Shown one piece after another: positions 10,946 to 19,259 of a stretch of DNA of 64,000 nt. The stretch lies in NCBI GenBank assembly GCA_916613615.1, contig OU744732.1, forward strand, positions 49,343,227 through 49,407,226. Reading direction: 5' to 3'. Numbering within the stretch: the first letter of the stretch is position 1; every line of letters starts with the position of its first letter. Origin of the DNA: Steromphala cineraria. Its lineage: Eukaryota > Mollusca > Gastropoda > Trochida > Trochidae. The translations under genes were made by a program, and so were the position numbers. The notes under the pieces are model-generated. The model searched no databases. It saw only the letters and a list, made by a program, of their open reading frames with translations, and was not told the origin of the DNA.

Positions 10946-11167
10946 ATGAGTAAAAATTGTAATACATGTTTCATTCTAAAAGAGTTATATTTCTTTTCTA
11001 TTGATAAGACATGTGCTGATGGTCATAGGGGAAAATGTAAAGCATGTGATAGAGAAAGAAAACATAGACATTATATTAATAATAAGGAGAAATATAAAGA
11101 AGCAAGCCTTAAATTTTGTCAAAGAAATCCAAATTATTATCAAGATTATTATAATAAAAATAAATAA
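10946..11167 (+). CDS. Small zinc-ribbon protein (73 aa)
   Basis: The protein has two CxxC knuckles, CNTC near residue 5 and CKAC near residue 32, followed by a Lys/Arg/Tyr/Asn-rich tail. This resembles the small zinc-ribbon proteins of large DNA viruses and phages, often related to the zinc part of HNH-type proteins, and it probably binds nucleic acid. It starts at AATAAAAAATGAG, matching the start motif of the other element genes. It lies 44 bp before the PolB gene on the same strand and is the first gene inside the left terminus. Exact role unknown; an early regulatory or replication accessory role is inference. Confidence 0.65.
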   Translation: MSKNCNTCFILKELYFFSIDKTCADGHRGKCKACDRERKHRHYINNKEKYKEASLKFCQRNPNYYQDYYNKNK

Positions 11168-11211
11168 GAAAAGGAAAAAGAAAACAGATAATCCAATACA
11201 ACCCTTTCAAA

Positions 11212-14200
11212 ATGACAGATAAAAATCTTTTTTGTAACGCGTGTAATAAAATATTTAAAACACTAGCTGCAAAGATCTCACATGATAAATCGAAAGCTCA
11301 TTTAAATAAACTAAATAAAGTTATACCAGAAGAAAAGCCTTTAAAGAAAACAGTGAAGAAATCTATCAAAGCAGATATAGAATTTAAGAATACTTCAAAG
11401 GATTATAAAATATCTAAACAAAGATATACTGGAAATGATTTTAATGATTTCTTCAACTTATATGAAGATAAGATATTAAGTCTATTTAACAAAATAACTT
11501 ATCCAATAAAATATTCTTTATCAACTAAAATGATTTTTCAACATAATGATGGTTCATTTATGAGTTTGGAAATGGCTTCAGGTGTAAATCATATAGCCTA
11601 TAATAAAGAAGATATAAATCTAAATGATTTGAGAAATGAGATGCTTAATGAAACTGAAGAATCTGATAAGAGGTTAAATCGATCAGGTTGGAAGATAGAA
11701 GGGTTTGCTAGATTATTTTTACATACAGATATAATAAATATTTTAGGTAAATCATATATTCCATTACCTTTTAAAACAAATAGTTTAATAAATATAAAGA
11801 ATGATGATGATAAATGTTTTCTTTGGAGTATTATAGCTCACATTTATCCTGCTAATAATGAACATAAAAACCAATTATATAATTATGAGAAATTTGCATG
11901 TAATTTTAATTTATCTAATATTTCTTTTCCTCCTACACTAACAGAGATAAAGAAGTTTGAAAGAGATAATAATCTTAATATATATGTTTATACTATTGAC
12001 TGTATAAATATTAAAGAAAAACATTTAAGAAAGTCTTGGAGAACATCACCTTTACATATATCGAAGAATAACAGTGAAATAAAAATATATTTACTATTAT
12101 ACATGGATCATTATATTTTAATAAAGAATTTTAAAAGTTGGCTATCTTCAGAGATAGGATATAATTTAAGAAGCGACGAATCATTGGAAATATGTGAAAG
12201 ATGTACTAGTTATTTTGTTACAAGATCAGCATATGAAAAACATGTTAGATTCTGTATAAATAATGAGACAACTAAATATATATTTCCTACTAAAGGTGTT
12301 GATGATATTTTAAAGTTTACAAATTATGGTTATACTCTTAGAGTACCATTTATATTAGTCGCTGATATCGAATGTATCAACGAACCTTATTTTGATGAAG
12401 AACATACTGAAAGAAAAATAAAGCAAATTCCATCTCATATTTTTGTTTATACAATATCTGATTATCCAGACATTGTACCTGATGAACAAGTATTATTTAA
12501 AGGAAGAGATTGCATGGAACAATTCTCAAAGTATATAGATAATAAGGTTCCTGAATTTAGAAAAGCTTTGAAAACTAATATTCCTTATGATAATGATAAA
12601 CCAGAAGGAATTACTGAAGAGAGCTGTTATTTTTGTAAAGAGAAGTTTAAAGAAACTGATAAGAAAGTTATAGATCATAATCATTATAATGGAAAATTTA
12701 GAGGAATAGCTCATAGTCGATGTAATATACAAGCTAAGAAAGTTAAATTTGTACCAATCTTTTTTCATAATGGTTCTAATTTCGATTTTCATTATGTAAT
12801 AAGAGATTTAGCGAATTATATTAATATAGAAGATGAAGATACTGATGGTGTGTTTGATATAATTCCTAACACAGATGAAAGATATATTTCATTTTCATAT
12901 AAGAAGGTAATTAGGTTTGTAGATTCATGTAGATTTTTTCAAGCATCATTAGATAGTATAGCAGATTCTCTAAACGATACAGATAATATTATTTTAAAAA
13001 GATTTCTAGAAAGTATTGGAAAGATTGAAGAGTTTAAAAAGTTGAAAAATAAAGGTGTTTATCCATATGAATATATAGATTCTTTTGAGAAATATGAAGA
13101 GACTGATATTTTAAAGATTGAAGATTTTGATAATGATCTCTCATTAAGTTATATTAAACAATTAGAACATTTAAAAGATAATGCAGAAAATCCTATTGAG
13201 AGAAAAAGTTATAATATAGATTATATAGAAAGAATAAATAATTATGAACATTATAAGAATGTTTACAAAATATTTAATTGTAAGAATTTAGATGATTATA
13301 CTATTTTATATTTAAAACAGGATGTTATTCTTTTAGCTGATTGTATTCAAAAATTTAGATCACTATTTGAATTAGATCCATGTCATTTTGTTTCAACTCC
13401 AGGATTAACTTTCCAAATGGGGTTATATAAAACTAAAATAGAATTAGAGCTACTAACAGACCAATCTATGTTTGAAACAATTGAAAGAGGTATAAGAGGA
13501 GGATTCTCTGGTGTTCTAGGACGAAGATATGTAAAAGCACATAACAAACATATTGATCCTGAGGAACAAGAAAGAGGTTATTGGGAAATAAACGAGTTAG
13601 AAAAAGAACAAATGTTAAATGCTTTGGAAAGAGGTGAAGATTTAACCCAATTTACTAAACCAAATTATTTAATTTATATAGATGCTAATAATCTTTATGG
13701 TTGGGGGATGTGTAATCCTCTTCCATACAAAGATTTTGAATGGGTAGAAATTGAAGAAGATAAAGACGTTTATTATTATTTAGATAAATGCAATGATGAA
13801 GAAGGAATGATCTTTGAAGTAGATATTGAATATACTAATGAATCAAAAGAAAAATGTAAACTATATCCACTAGTACCAGAAGTAAAAATAAGAGATTATG
13901 AAGAACTTGGAGATTACCAGAAAGAATTATTAAATAATGATAAAAAGAATCATAGTAAAACTCAAAAATTGGTTTTAGATTTCTATCCTAAGAAAGAATA
14001 TGTTACGCATTATACAAATTTAAGGTTTTATCTTAAACAAGGAATGATAGTAACAAAGATACATAGTATTATATCCTTTAAACAAAAACAATGGTTACAA
14101 GGGTATATTGACTATAATACAAAAAAGAGATCTGAGTGTACTTCAGACTTTGAAAGTGATATGTATAAACTTATGAACAATGCATATTTCGGTAAGACAA

Positions 14201-14967
14201 TGGAGAATATTAGGAAGAGAGTTAATGTTAAATTAGTGTCAAATGATAAAGAAGCTAGAAAACAAATATCTAAACCAACTTTTGTAAAAAGAAATATATT
14301 TGACAAAGATTTAATGGCTATTCACTATAAGAAAACACAAACAAAAATGAATAAACCTATGTATTTAGGTTTTAGTATTTTGGAACTATCTAAATTATTA
14401 ATGTATGAATTCTTTTATAATGTACTTTTACCTAAATTTGAAGGTAGAATAGAATTACTTATGTCAGATACAGATAGTATGATATTAAATATACAAAGTG
14501 AGGATGTTTATGAAGAACTTTATACTATGAAAGAACATTTTGATTTCTCTAATTATGGGGAATATGATGAAACTAAACATCTTAAAGATAATAGCAATAA
14601 AAAAGTTGTAGGAAAATTTAAAGATGAAATAGGAGGAAACATTATGACAGAAGTTTTACCGATGAGACCAAAATGCTATGGGTTTGAAACCAAATATGAA
14701 ATGGGGAAAAAGAAATCTCAACAAATTAATAAATGTGAATTGTTAAAAAATAAAGGAACACAAACAGTTGTTATTAATAAACAAACAACTCTCGATACTA
14801 TGAAGGATTGTTTATTAAATAGTTTAACTGTTAAAAGACAAAATAGACAAATGACAAGTAGTAAACACGATAACTTTGTTATAGAAAGAGAAAAGATTTC
14901 ATACAATCCATTTGATGATAAAATGTTGTATCTAGATAAGTATAGAAATATTGGATTTGGATATTAA
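11212..14967 (+). CDS. polB: Protein-primed family B DNA polymerase (1251 aa)
   Basis: Replicates the element by a protein-primed mechanism, as expected from the family. Domains in order: an N-terminal C2H2-like finger (CNAC near residue 9); an OTU/papain-like region with candidate Cys202 in DDDKCFLWS and His300 in MDHYILIKN; a C-x2-C finger at 328-349; the exonuclease block ADIEC (384-388); an inserted HNH/endonuclease VII-like zinc module at 472-505 (CYFC, DHNHYNGKFRG, HSRCN); exonuclease block NFDF near 525; YLKQD with Asp704; polymerase motif A DANNLYG (Asp824), motif B around NNAYFGK (989-995), and motif C SDTDS (1085-1089). All catalytic residues look present. The OTU-like assignment is from pattern only. 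The start is preceded by TTTCAAA, a weaker version of the element's start motif. The frame ends 35 bp before the convergent ATPase-2 continuation. Confidence 0.96.
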   Translation: MTDKNLFCNACNKIFKTLAAKISHDKSKAHLNKLNKVIPEEKPLKKTVKKSIKADIEFKNTSKDYKISKQRYTGNDFNDFFNLYEDKILSLFNKITYPIKYSLSTKMIFQHNDGSFMSLEMASGVNHIAYNKEDINLNDLRNEMLNETEESDKRLNRSGWKIEGFARLFLHTDIINILGKSYIPLPFKTNSLINIKNDDDKCFLWSIIAHIYPANNEHKNQLYNYEKFACNFNLSNISFPPTLTEIKKFERDNNLNIYVYTIDCINIKEKHLRKSWRTSPLHISKNNSEIKIYLLLYMDHYILIKNFKSWLSSEIGYNLRSDESLEICERCTSYFVTRSAYEKHVRFCINNETTKYIFPTKGVDDILKFTNYGYTLRVPFILVADIECINEPYFDEEHTERKIKQIPSHIFVYTISDYPDIVPDEQVLFKGRDCMEQFSKYIDNKVPEFRKALKTNIPYDNDKPEGITEESCYFCKEKFKETDKKVIDHNHYNGKFRGIAHSRCNIQAKKVKFVPIFFHNGSNFDFHYVIRDLANYINIEDEDTDGVFDIIPNTDERYISFSYKKVIRFVDSCRFFQASLDSIADSLNDTDNIILKRFLESIGKIEEFKKLKNKGVYPYEYIDSFEKYEETDILKIEDFDNDLSLSYIKQLEHLKDNAENPIERKSYNIDYIERINNYEHYKNVYKIFNCKNLDDYTILYLKQDVILLADCIQKFRSLFELDPCHFVSTPGLTFQMGLYKTKIELELLTDQSMFETIERGIRGGFSGVLGRRYVKAHNKHIDPEEQERGYWEINELEKEQMLNALERGEDLTQFTKPNYLIYIDANNLYGWGMCNPLPYKDFEWVEIEEDKDVYYYLDKCNDEEGMIFEVDIEYTNESKEKCKLYPLVPEVKIRDYEELGDYQKELLNNDKKNHSKTQKLVLDFYPKKEYVTHYTNLRFYLKQGMIVTKIHSIISFKQKQWLQGYIDYNTKKRSECTSDFESDMYKLMNNAYFGKTMENIRKRVNVKLVSNDKEARKQISKPTFVKRNIFDKDLMAIHYKKTQTKMNKPMYLGFSILELSKLLMYEFFYNVLLPKFEGRIELLMSDTDSMILNIQSEDVYEELYTMKEHFDFSNYGEYDETKHLKDNSNKKVVGKFKDEIGGNIMTEVLPMRPKCYGFETKYEMGKKKSQQINKCELLKNKGTQTVVINKQTTLDTMKDCLLNSLTVKRQNRQMTSSKHDNFVIEREKISYNPFDDKMLYLDKYRNIGFGY

Positions 14968-15002
14968 GTTTTTTAATTTTACATTATTATAAATTTATTT
15001 TT

Positions 15003-15338
15003 TTAACTTCTCTTATTAACTATTTCTTCATATCCTTCTTTAAAAATTTTAATTAAAGGAATAATATTTTTTGTTTTAAATGTATTATGTTCATTAAAAT
15101 ATTCTCCTAATATATTTTTTAATTTACTCATATTTGGTTTGTGTCCACTTTGAATTAAATAATAATTTAAATAGTATAATAGTAAAGGATCGGTTACATT
15201 TATTTGACTTTGTGATTCTAAAAAATTAACTATTTCACTTTTTTCTAGATCAGAGAATGATTGTTGATTTAAAAAGTAACTTAAATCAAAATCGCTTCTT
15301 GCTGATACTTTATTTGTTGAAGAGTGATAAATCTTTGA
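15003..15338 (-). other. 111-codon open frame continuing ATPase-2 in the +1 frame
   Basis: Directly after a TGA in this frame (15339-15341) there are 111 sense codons to a TAA at 15003-15005, overlapping the end of the ATPase-2 frame by about 29 bp. It has no ATG for about 67 codons. The sequence is protein-like, alternating charged and hydrophobic, ending near EGYEEIVNKRS. The simplest reading is that it is the C-terminal part of the ATPase-2 gene, reached by +1 frameshifting or separated by a one-base indel. Composition is the same as the surrounding genes. Confidence 0.55.
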
Positions 15339-15987
15339 TCATAAACCTTTCCTTTATATCATGAAAGAATTTTGTACTGTTTCCTGTTGTTATATAGATC
15401 TCTTTTACATTGTTTCTTGATTTGGGATTTAGATCTGTAGAAAGATGAGCTAAAAATATAAGTTGAATATTGAAATGTCTACCCTTTGAAATAAGATTTG
15501 CTACTTGTTTATCTAATTTCATACTTCCTTGATCATCAAGTATAACAGTATGGTCTTTTAAGGATTCTAAATTATTTAATTTATTATAATCATACTCTAT
15601 TACATCGCTTGGCCATTCATCAGGATCTAAACAAAATACTTTATACTGTGAAATATTATTTTTCTTTAAATATTCTTTTATAAAGTAGGTCTTTCCTGTA
15701 TCAGAACCTCCAAATAATAAAATATGTGTATTTTTTGATTTATCTATTATTTCACTTTCTACTTCTTCAAGTTCTTCTGATTTATATTTTGGAAATCCTT
15801 TGAAGTTCAAAGCATCTTCTATTTCTTGATATAATTTATTATTATTCATGTGTCTAAATAGATTAAAGTAATCAATTAGAAAAATTACTATAAAAGCTAA
15901 TATTATTACCATTATAAGTGAAATTATATTACAAAAAAACATATTTATTAATAATGTGAAATCAGAATATTGTTTTTCTTCATCCAT
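15310..15987 (-). CDS. Membrane-anchored P-loop ATPase, second A32/FtsK-like ATPase
   Basis: A 225-aa frame with a long hydrophobic segment at about residues 13-41 (predicted transmembrane anchor), then a P-loop domain: Walker A GGSDTGKT at 93-100 with Lys99, Walker B TVILDD ending at Asp151-Asp152, and a GRHFNIQLIFLAH segment that mirrors the GRHSNVDCFYLSQ segment of the packaging ATPase at 24520-25302. A second, membrane-tethered paralogue of the packaging ATPase in one Polinton is unusual. It could act in genome translocation or assembly at a membrane; that is inference. It stops at AAC-AAA-TAA, and a long open frame continues in +1. Transcribed divergently from the zinc-finger gene at 16106 across a 118-bp region with repeated boxes. 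Confidence 0.8.
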   Translation of the reverse strand: MDEEKQYSDFTLLINMFFCNIISLIMVIILAFIVIFLIDYFNLFRHMNNNKLYQEIEDALNFKGFPKYKSEELEEVESEIIDKSKNTHILLFGGSDTGKTYFIKEYLKKNNISQYKVFCLDPDEWPSDVIEYDYNKLNNLESLKDHTVILDDQGSMKLDKQVANLISKGRHFNIQLIFLAHLSTDLNPKSRNNVKEIYITTGNSTKFFHDIKERFMIKDLSLFNK

Positions 15988-16105
15988 TTTACAAAGTGGG
16001 TTTTGATAAGTGCTCTAAAAGTGGGTTTTTGGCTGTAGGGTTTTAACTTCAAACCCACTTATAAGTAGGTAGGATCTAAAACCCACTTTTTTAAATTAGT
16101 ATAAA
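15988..16105. promoter_or_regulatory. Bidirectional promoter with four GTGGGTTT boxes
   Basis: Between two divergent start codons AAGTGGGTTT occurs at 15994 and 16019, and its reverse complement AAACCCACTT at 16051 and within 16078-16088. Two boxes per orientation make a near-symmetrical array. Each gene begins at TAAAATGG. The boxes are probably binding sites for one factor driving both genes; no other promoter in the element shows them by eye. Confidence 0.6.
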
Positions 16106-16489
16106 ATGGAACAAAAACAAATAAAAAAATTGTACTATTGTGAAAAATGTAAAAATCATAAGGAAATTATGAAAAATAAGAAAATCTGTCTTGATTGTTA
16201 TAATAATCAATTAAAATATTGTGAAATTTGTAAAAGATCTTATATAGGTTATGATAATCATATAAAAATACATAAAGAAGTAAATCTTTTAGCAGAAATA
16301 ATTGATATTTTTACTTCACCAAACAAATGTAAATCTTGTAATAAATCAATTGAAGATAAAGATTATCTTTTTAGTATTAAAAAATGCAAAAAATGTCACT
16401 ATAGTTACAAGAAAGAAAAAGTAAACTGTAAAAAGTGTAATAAACTATATTCTCGGGCTTATTTATATAGACATTATTGTAAAGGTTGA
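16106..16489 (+). CDS. Multi-zinc-finger protein (127 aa)
   Basis: Cys/His-rich with paired knuckles in order: CEKC and CLDC near residues 12-30, a CEIC-HIKIH C2H2-type finger near 39-55, CKSC and CKKC near 73-96, and CKKC with a C-terminal HYC. The rest is Lys-rich. It likely binds nucleic acid, or acts as an assembly or transcription factor; no specific family is recognised. It starts at GTATAAAATGG, shares a boxed bidirectional promoter with ATPase-2, and its 3' end overlaps the 3' end of the convergent 51-aa membrane peptide gene by 16 bp. Confidence 0.75.
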   Translation: MEQKQIKKLYYCEKCKNHKEIMKNKKICLDCYNNQLKYCEICKRSYIGYDNHIKIHKEVNLLAEIIDIFTSPNKCKSCNKSIEDKDYLFSIKKCKKCHYSYKKEKVNCKKCNKLYSRAYLYRHYCKG

Positions 16490-16629
16490 ATCTTTTTTAG
16501 TTTATTATATAACTGTTTATCATATTTTGCAACATCATTTAGATATTCTTTTAAAAAGAGATGAAAAAACACACATGAAGCAATAACTATAATTCCACAT
16601 ATGGTAAAAAAGCATAAACTTATAAGCAT
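16474..16629 (-). CDS. Small membrane peptide (51 aa)
   Basis: A short minus-strand frame starts at CCTAATAAAATGCTT, which matches the element's start motif. It encodes one strongly hydrophobic segment over about residues 2-26 and a charged C-terminal tail rich in Lys and Tyr, a single-pass membrane topology. It stops at TAA (16474-16476) inside the end of the zinc-finger gene on the other strand. It lies between the MCP gene end and the zinc-finger gene, filling an otherwise empty 190-bp gap. A small virion or host-membrane protein is plausible. No family is recognised; short length is the main doubt. Confidence 0.55.
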   Translation of the reverse strand: MLISLCFFTICGIIVIASCVFFHLFLKEYLNDVAKYDKQLYNKLKKIQPLQ

Positions 16630-16680
16630 TTTATTAGGAGAAATATTTTTCTTTTAAGGATTACTGTTTTCGCATTTACA

Positions 16681-17985
16681 CTACTGAATAACTCTAAATT
16701 TAGATCCATCTGCCTCAAATGTAACAATACGATCTGAAATGACAACAGCAAATGCCTGAATTGGTTCTTCCATTTCATCAAAGTTCATCTTAATTGATAT
16801 ATCGGTAACACCTCCTTTGACTACATCACGTTGATTACTTACGTCTATGACATACAATGGATATAGATTTTTATAATCAAATGTTGAAATATTTATATCT
16901 TCCTTTCCAAAACATTTCTCATTAAATTTGGCTGCCTCCATAAACATCCTACTATACTTGTTTTTCTTAAAATCTAAACTGTAATCAACTTGGGGATATC
17001 TTCTTGAATTAAGATTAACAAAAATATTTTTCAAGTTTGCATGATGAAATCTTGCTTTATTAAACTCTTCCCCCAAGTCCTTTTCTAATTGAAATCCTAT
17101 AATAATAAATCTAGGTTTTTCTGTAGAACTCACAGTACTTAGTCTCCAAGTAAACGTTTTACCAGCTGGAATAGTAATGGAATCATCACTAATCTTTTTA
17201 AACGCAACTTCATATCTTACTTTATTTTTTATTTGAGTTAACAATTTAGTTTCGTATTCTAAATTCGGTTTAACATGTGGAACGAACCAAGATAATTTAT
17301 CTAATCTAACTTTTCCTTCTGCTGTCATAACTAGTTTATGATGATCACGTGTTCCATCCGCTTTCGTTAAATGGGTTATTACAGCATCTTTATCTTTTTC
17401 AATATTTCTATATAACGATAATCCATGAGTGAAACCATAAATAACTTTATCATAACTTTCACAGAAACCAAAAATATGTTTTAATGGTACAGAGAAGCTG
17501 AAACTTCCTTTAGGATCTGATAAATTTATAATATAGTGATGTCTTATATTAAAACCATTCTTACCAACATAACCCGAAGTGTCCTTGCACCATAATTGAT
17601 TTAATCCTACTGTATTTTCAAAATTTTCTGAGTATTTTAGATATCCTAACATAGTTGTTGTTTCCCCAGGATAATTTATATTTTCAATTTCTTGTCCACT
17701 TAGATTATATTTAATATTACTAAATAATTGCATTAAGGCATTATTAACTAATGTTGCTTTATCAGCATCTACATACGCTGCATCATTTAGTTTTGTCAAT
17801 TGTCCTTCAAATACTAAATAACTTTCGGAAATATGTAAAAAGAGATCTTCATCAGAAATCTTAAATCTAATTTCATTACTTTTATTCAATCCTAAACTCC
17901 CAGTGGATGGTGTATATTCATGGAACTCGTACTCACTCACACTTTCATCTATAACAAAATTTTCTCCCAAATTTAGTATATCCAT
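16681..17985 (-). CDS. Major capsid protein-like, double jelly-roll
   Basis: A 434-aa protein that I recognise as the capsid-type protein accompanying PolB and integrase in many invertebrate elements. Landmarks are an N-terminal EIRFKI..DLFLHISESYL strand region, VNNALMQLFSNIKY near residue 81, a PLKHIFGF segment near 168, a KLSWFVPHVKP junction near 232 that would separate the two jelly rolls, SSTEKPRFIIIGFQ near 289, and the C-terminal YPLYVIDVSNQ plus FAVVISDRIV block. It is shorter than textbook Polinton capsid proteins of about 600 aa. The assignment is from family pattern, not structure. It starts at TATAAAAATGG and follows the 271-aa gene by 23 bp on the same strand. Confidence 0.75.
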   Translation of the reverse strand: MDILNLGENFVIDESVSEYEFHEYTPSTGSLGLNKSNEIRFKISDEDLFLHISESYLVFEGQLTKLNDAAYVDADKATLVNNALMQLFSNIKYNLSGQEIENINYPGETTTMLGYLKYSENFENTVGLNQLWCKDTSGYVGKNGFNIRHHYIINLSDPKGSFSFSVPLKHIFGFCESYDKVIYGFTHGLSLYRNIEKDKDAVITHLTKADGTRDHHKLVMTAEGKVRLDKLSWFVPHVKPNLEYETKLLTQIKNKVRYEVAFKKISDDSITIPAGKTFTWRLSTVSSTEKPRFIIIGFQLEKDLGEEFNKARFHHANLKNIFVNLNSRRYPQVDYSLDFKKNKYSRMFMEAAKFNEKCFGKEDINISTFDYKNLYPLYVIDVSNQRDVVKGGVTDISIKMNFDEMEEPIQAFAVVISDRIVTFEADGSKFRVIQ

Positions 17986-18008
17986 TTTTATACATTAAAA
18001 TTTACTCG

Positions 18009-18824
18009 TTAAAGATACATTAACTCATCATGTTTTATAGGTTCTGTAGTAAAAGCAATTCTGGTTATTTTATATTTTTCATAATTTATTGCTATCTTAT
18101 TTAGATTAACATCACCTCTAGCAACAACCTCTATATTATCAGGAGAAGATTTTATTTCAAAAACATCTCTCTTCTTTTTAACCTCTATCCAAAATTGTCT
18201 TGGTCTATCTAGTTCAGAAATAGTCATATATAATCCTTCGGTAATGATATTACTCTCGTTGTTTGCAAACAAATATCCTGTGATAAAAAATGTTGAACCA
18301 TTTGGAGGTTCGGTTAACATTTCAAGATCCTTTTCAATTTTTGGTTTAAACTCTAACGCAGTAGTTTTTCTTGGGTTGTCAGTTGATGCAATGCAGTATT
18401 CACCACTATATTTCGATAACATTGCTGTATCTATATATTCCCTAAGAGGAACTAGATTTCCAATCATAGTGCCAGAATTATAAATCCTCAGTATCTGTAA
18501 TGTATCACCCTTACAACTTACTGAATTATTCTCAACTCTAATATCAATTTCCCAATCGTGTTTCGCCTTTATCAATTTCCATTTATTATTACTGTAAATA
18601 ATATTTAAGGGAGTCCTAGGTTTTACTTCTTCATCATTAAATATATTTTTGTCAGATGGTATATCAATTATACTTCTTTCATAGAACCCGTTTTCATTTA
18701 ATTTAAACCCGTATAAGTTATTTATTACCCCTTCCTCATTGAATCCTTCAACATTTTCTAAATCATCAAGATTTGTTTGATGACTATGAAAGGGAATTAC
18801 ACTTCCAAATTTATCTACACTCAT
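18009..18824 (-). CDS. Unknown 271-aa protein beside MCP, candidate minor virion protein
   Basis: No family recognised. The protein is mostly predicted beta with alternating hydrophobic residues and few helices, soluble, with no membrane segment. Its start overlaps the stop of the protease gene as ATGA (18821-18824), and it is followed closely by the capsid gene, so protease, this protein and MCP form one minus-strand cassette. Position and beta character make a penton, spike or minor capsid role possible; that is inference only. Start motif ATTAAAATGAG matches the element consensus. Confidence 0.7.
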   Translation of the reverse strand: MSVDKFGSVIPFHSHQTNLDDLENVEGFNEEGVINNLYGFKLNENGFYERSIIDIPSDKNIFNDEEVKPRTPLNIIYSNNKWKLIKAKHDWEIDIRVENNSVSCKGDTLQILRIYNSGTMIGNLVPLREYIDTAMLSKYSGEYCIASTDNPRKTTALEFKPKIEKDLEMLTEPPNGSTFFITGYLFANNESNIITEGLYMTISELDRPRQFWIEVKKKRDVFEIKSSPDNIEVVARGDVNLNKIAINYEKYKITRIAFTTEPIKHDELMYL

Positions 18825-19243
18825 TTTAATAATGAAAAAATTACATCATTGAAACGTTCACTTTTATCCAGTTTTGACAACACATATAAACAAAGATGAC
18901 CACAGATAACTTGATTATAATCTTGTATTTGAAATGTATTGTACTCTATCTGACCTAAATAGTTATTTATTTCGATAGGAGGTTGTATTCCATATGAATC
19001 AAAATATAGTTTTACTTTTTCATTTTTGTAATAACAAACCCAATGAGTACCTCTCAAGTCATTTGAATCTGCTAGATTAATAATACCACATTCTTTTTTC
19101 CAAGGTGTTTTAGGTAATTTATCTCTTAAATAAACATTTCGAAAACATTTAATTTTTAACATTTTTATTGAATCAATCAACTCAAAGTTAGATAGGGGTT
19201 TATTAGGTAAAAGGATGTTTTCAACAGTTATTTGTTCAGCCAT
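18821..19243 (-). CDS. Adenain-type cysteine protease (140 aa)
   Basis: Maturation protease of the adenovirus/ULP clan. The catalytic triad is visible in order: His67 in GTHWVCYY, Asp82 in YFDSYG, a Gln region QIQDYNQ near 106-112, and Cys114 in ICGHLC. Spacing fits the family. It should cleave capsid precursor proteins during assembly; Gly-Gly stretches in the proteins at 21157-21483 and 23155-23727 are candidate substrates. Its ATG lies only 16 bp from the divergent PLA2 gene, and its stop overlaps the next gene as ATGA. Confidence 0.9.
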   Translation of the reverse strand: MAEQITVENILLPNKPLSNFELIDSIKMLKIKCFRNVYLRDKLPKTPWKKECGIINLADSNDLRGTHWVCYYKNEKVKLYFDSYGIQPPIEINNYLGQIEYNTFQIQDYNQVICGHLCLYVLSKLDKSERFNDVIFSLLK

Positions 19244-19259
19244 TTTATTTTTATTAAAA
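19244..19259. promoter_or_regulatory. 16-bp divergent spacer between two start codons
   Basis: The protease ATG (19241-19243, minus) and PLA2 ATG (19260, plus) are separated by TTTATTTTTATTAAAA. Both read A-rich AAAATGG at their starts. Upstream control elements for each gene must lie in the coding sequence of the other. Confidence 0.55.

Noticed and set aside
12526..14906. Minus-strand ORFs inside PolB (62-88 codons)
   Set aside because: Shadows of the polymerase gene, rich in Ile/Phe/Ser as expected from antisense AT-rich coding sequence.
19215..19259. PLA2 gene starting at the ATG at 19215
   Set aside because: It would overlap the opposite-strand protease start and add a hydrophobic leader unrelated to the zinc ribbon; the ATG at 19260 has the shared start motif.
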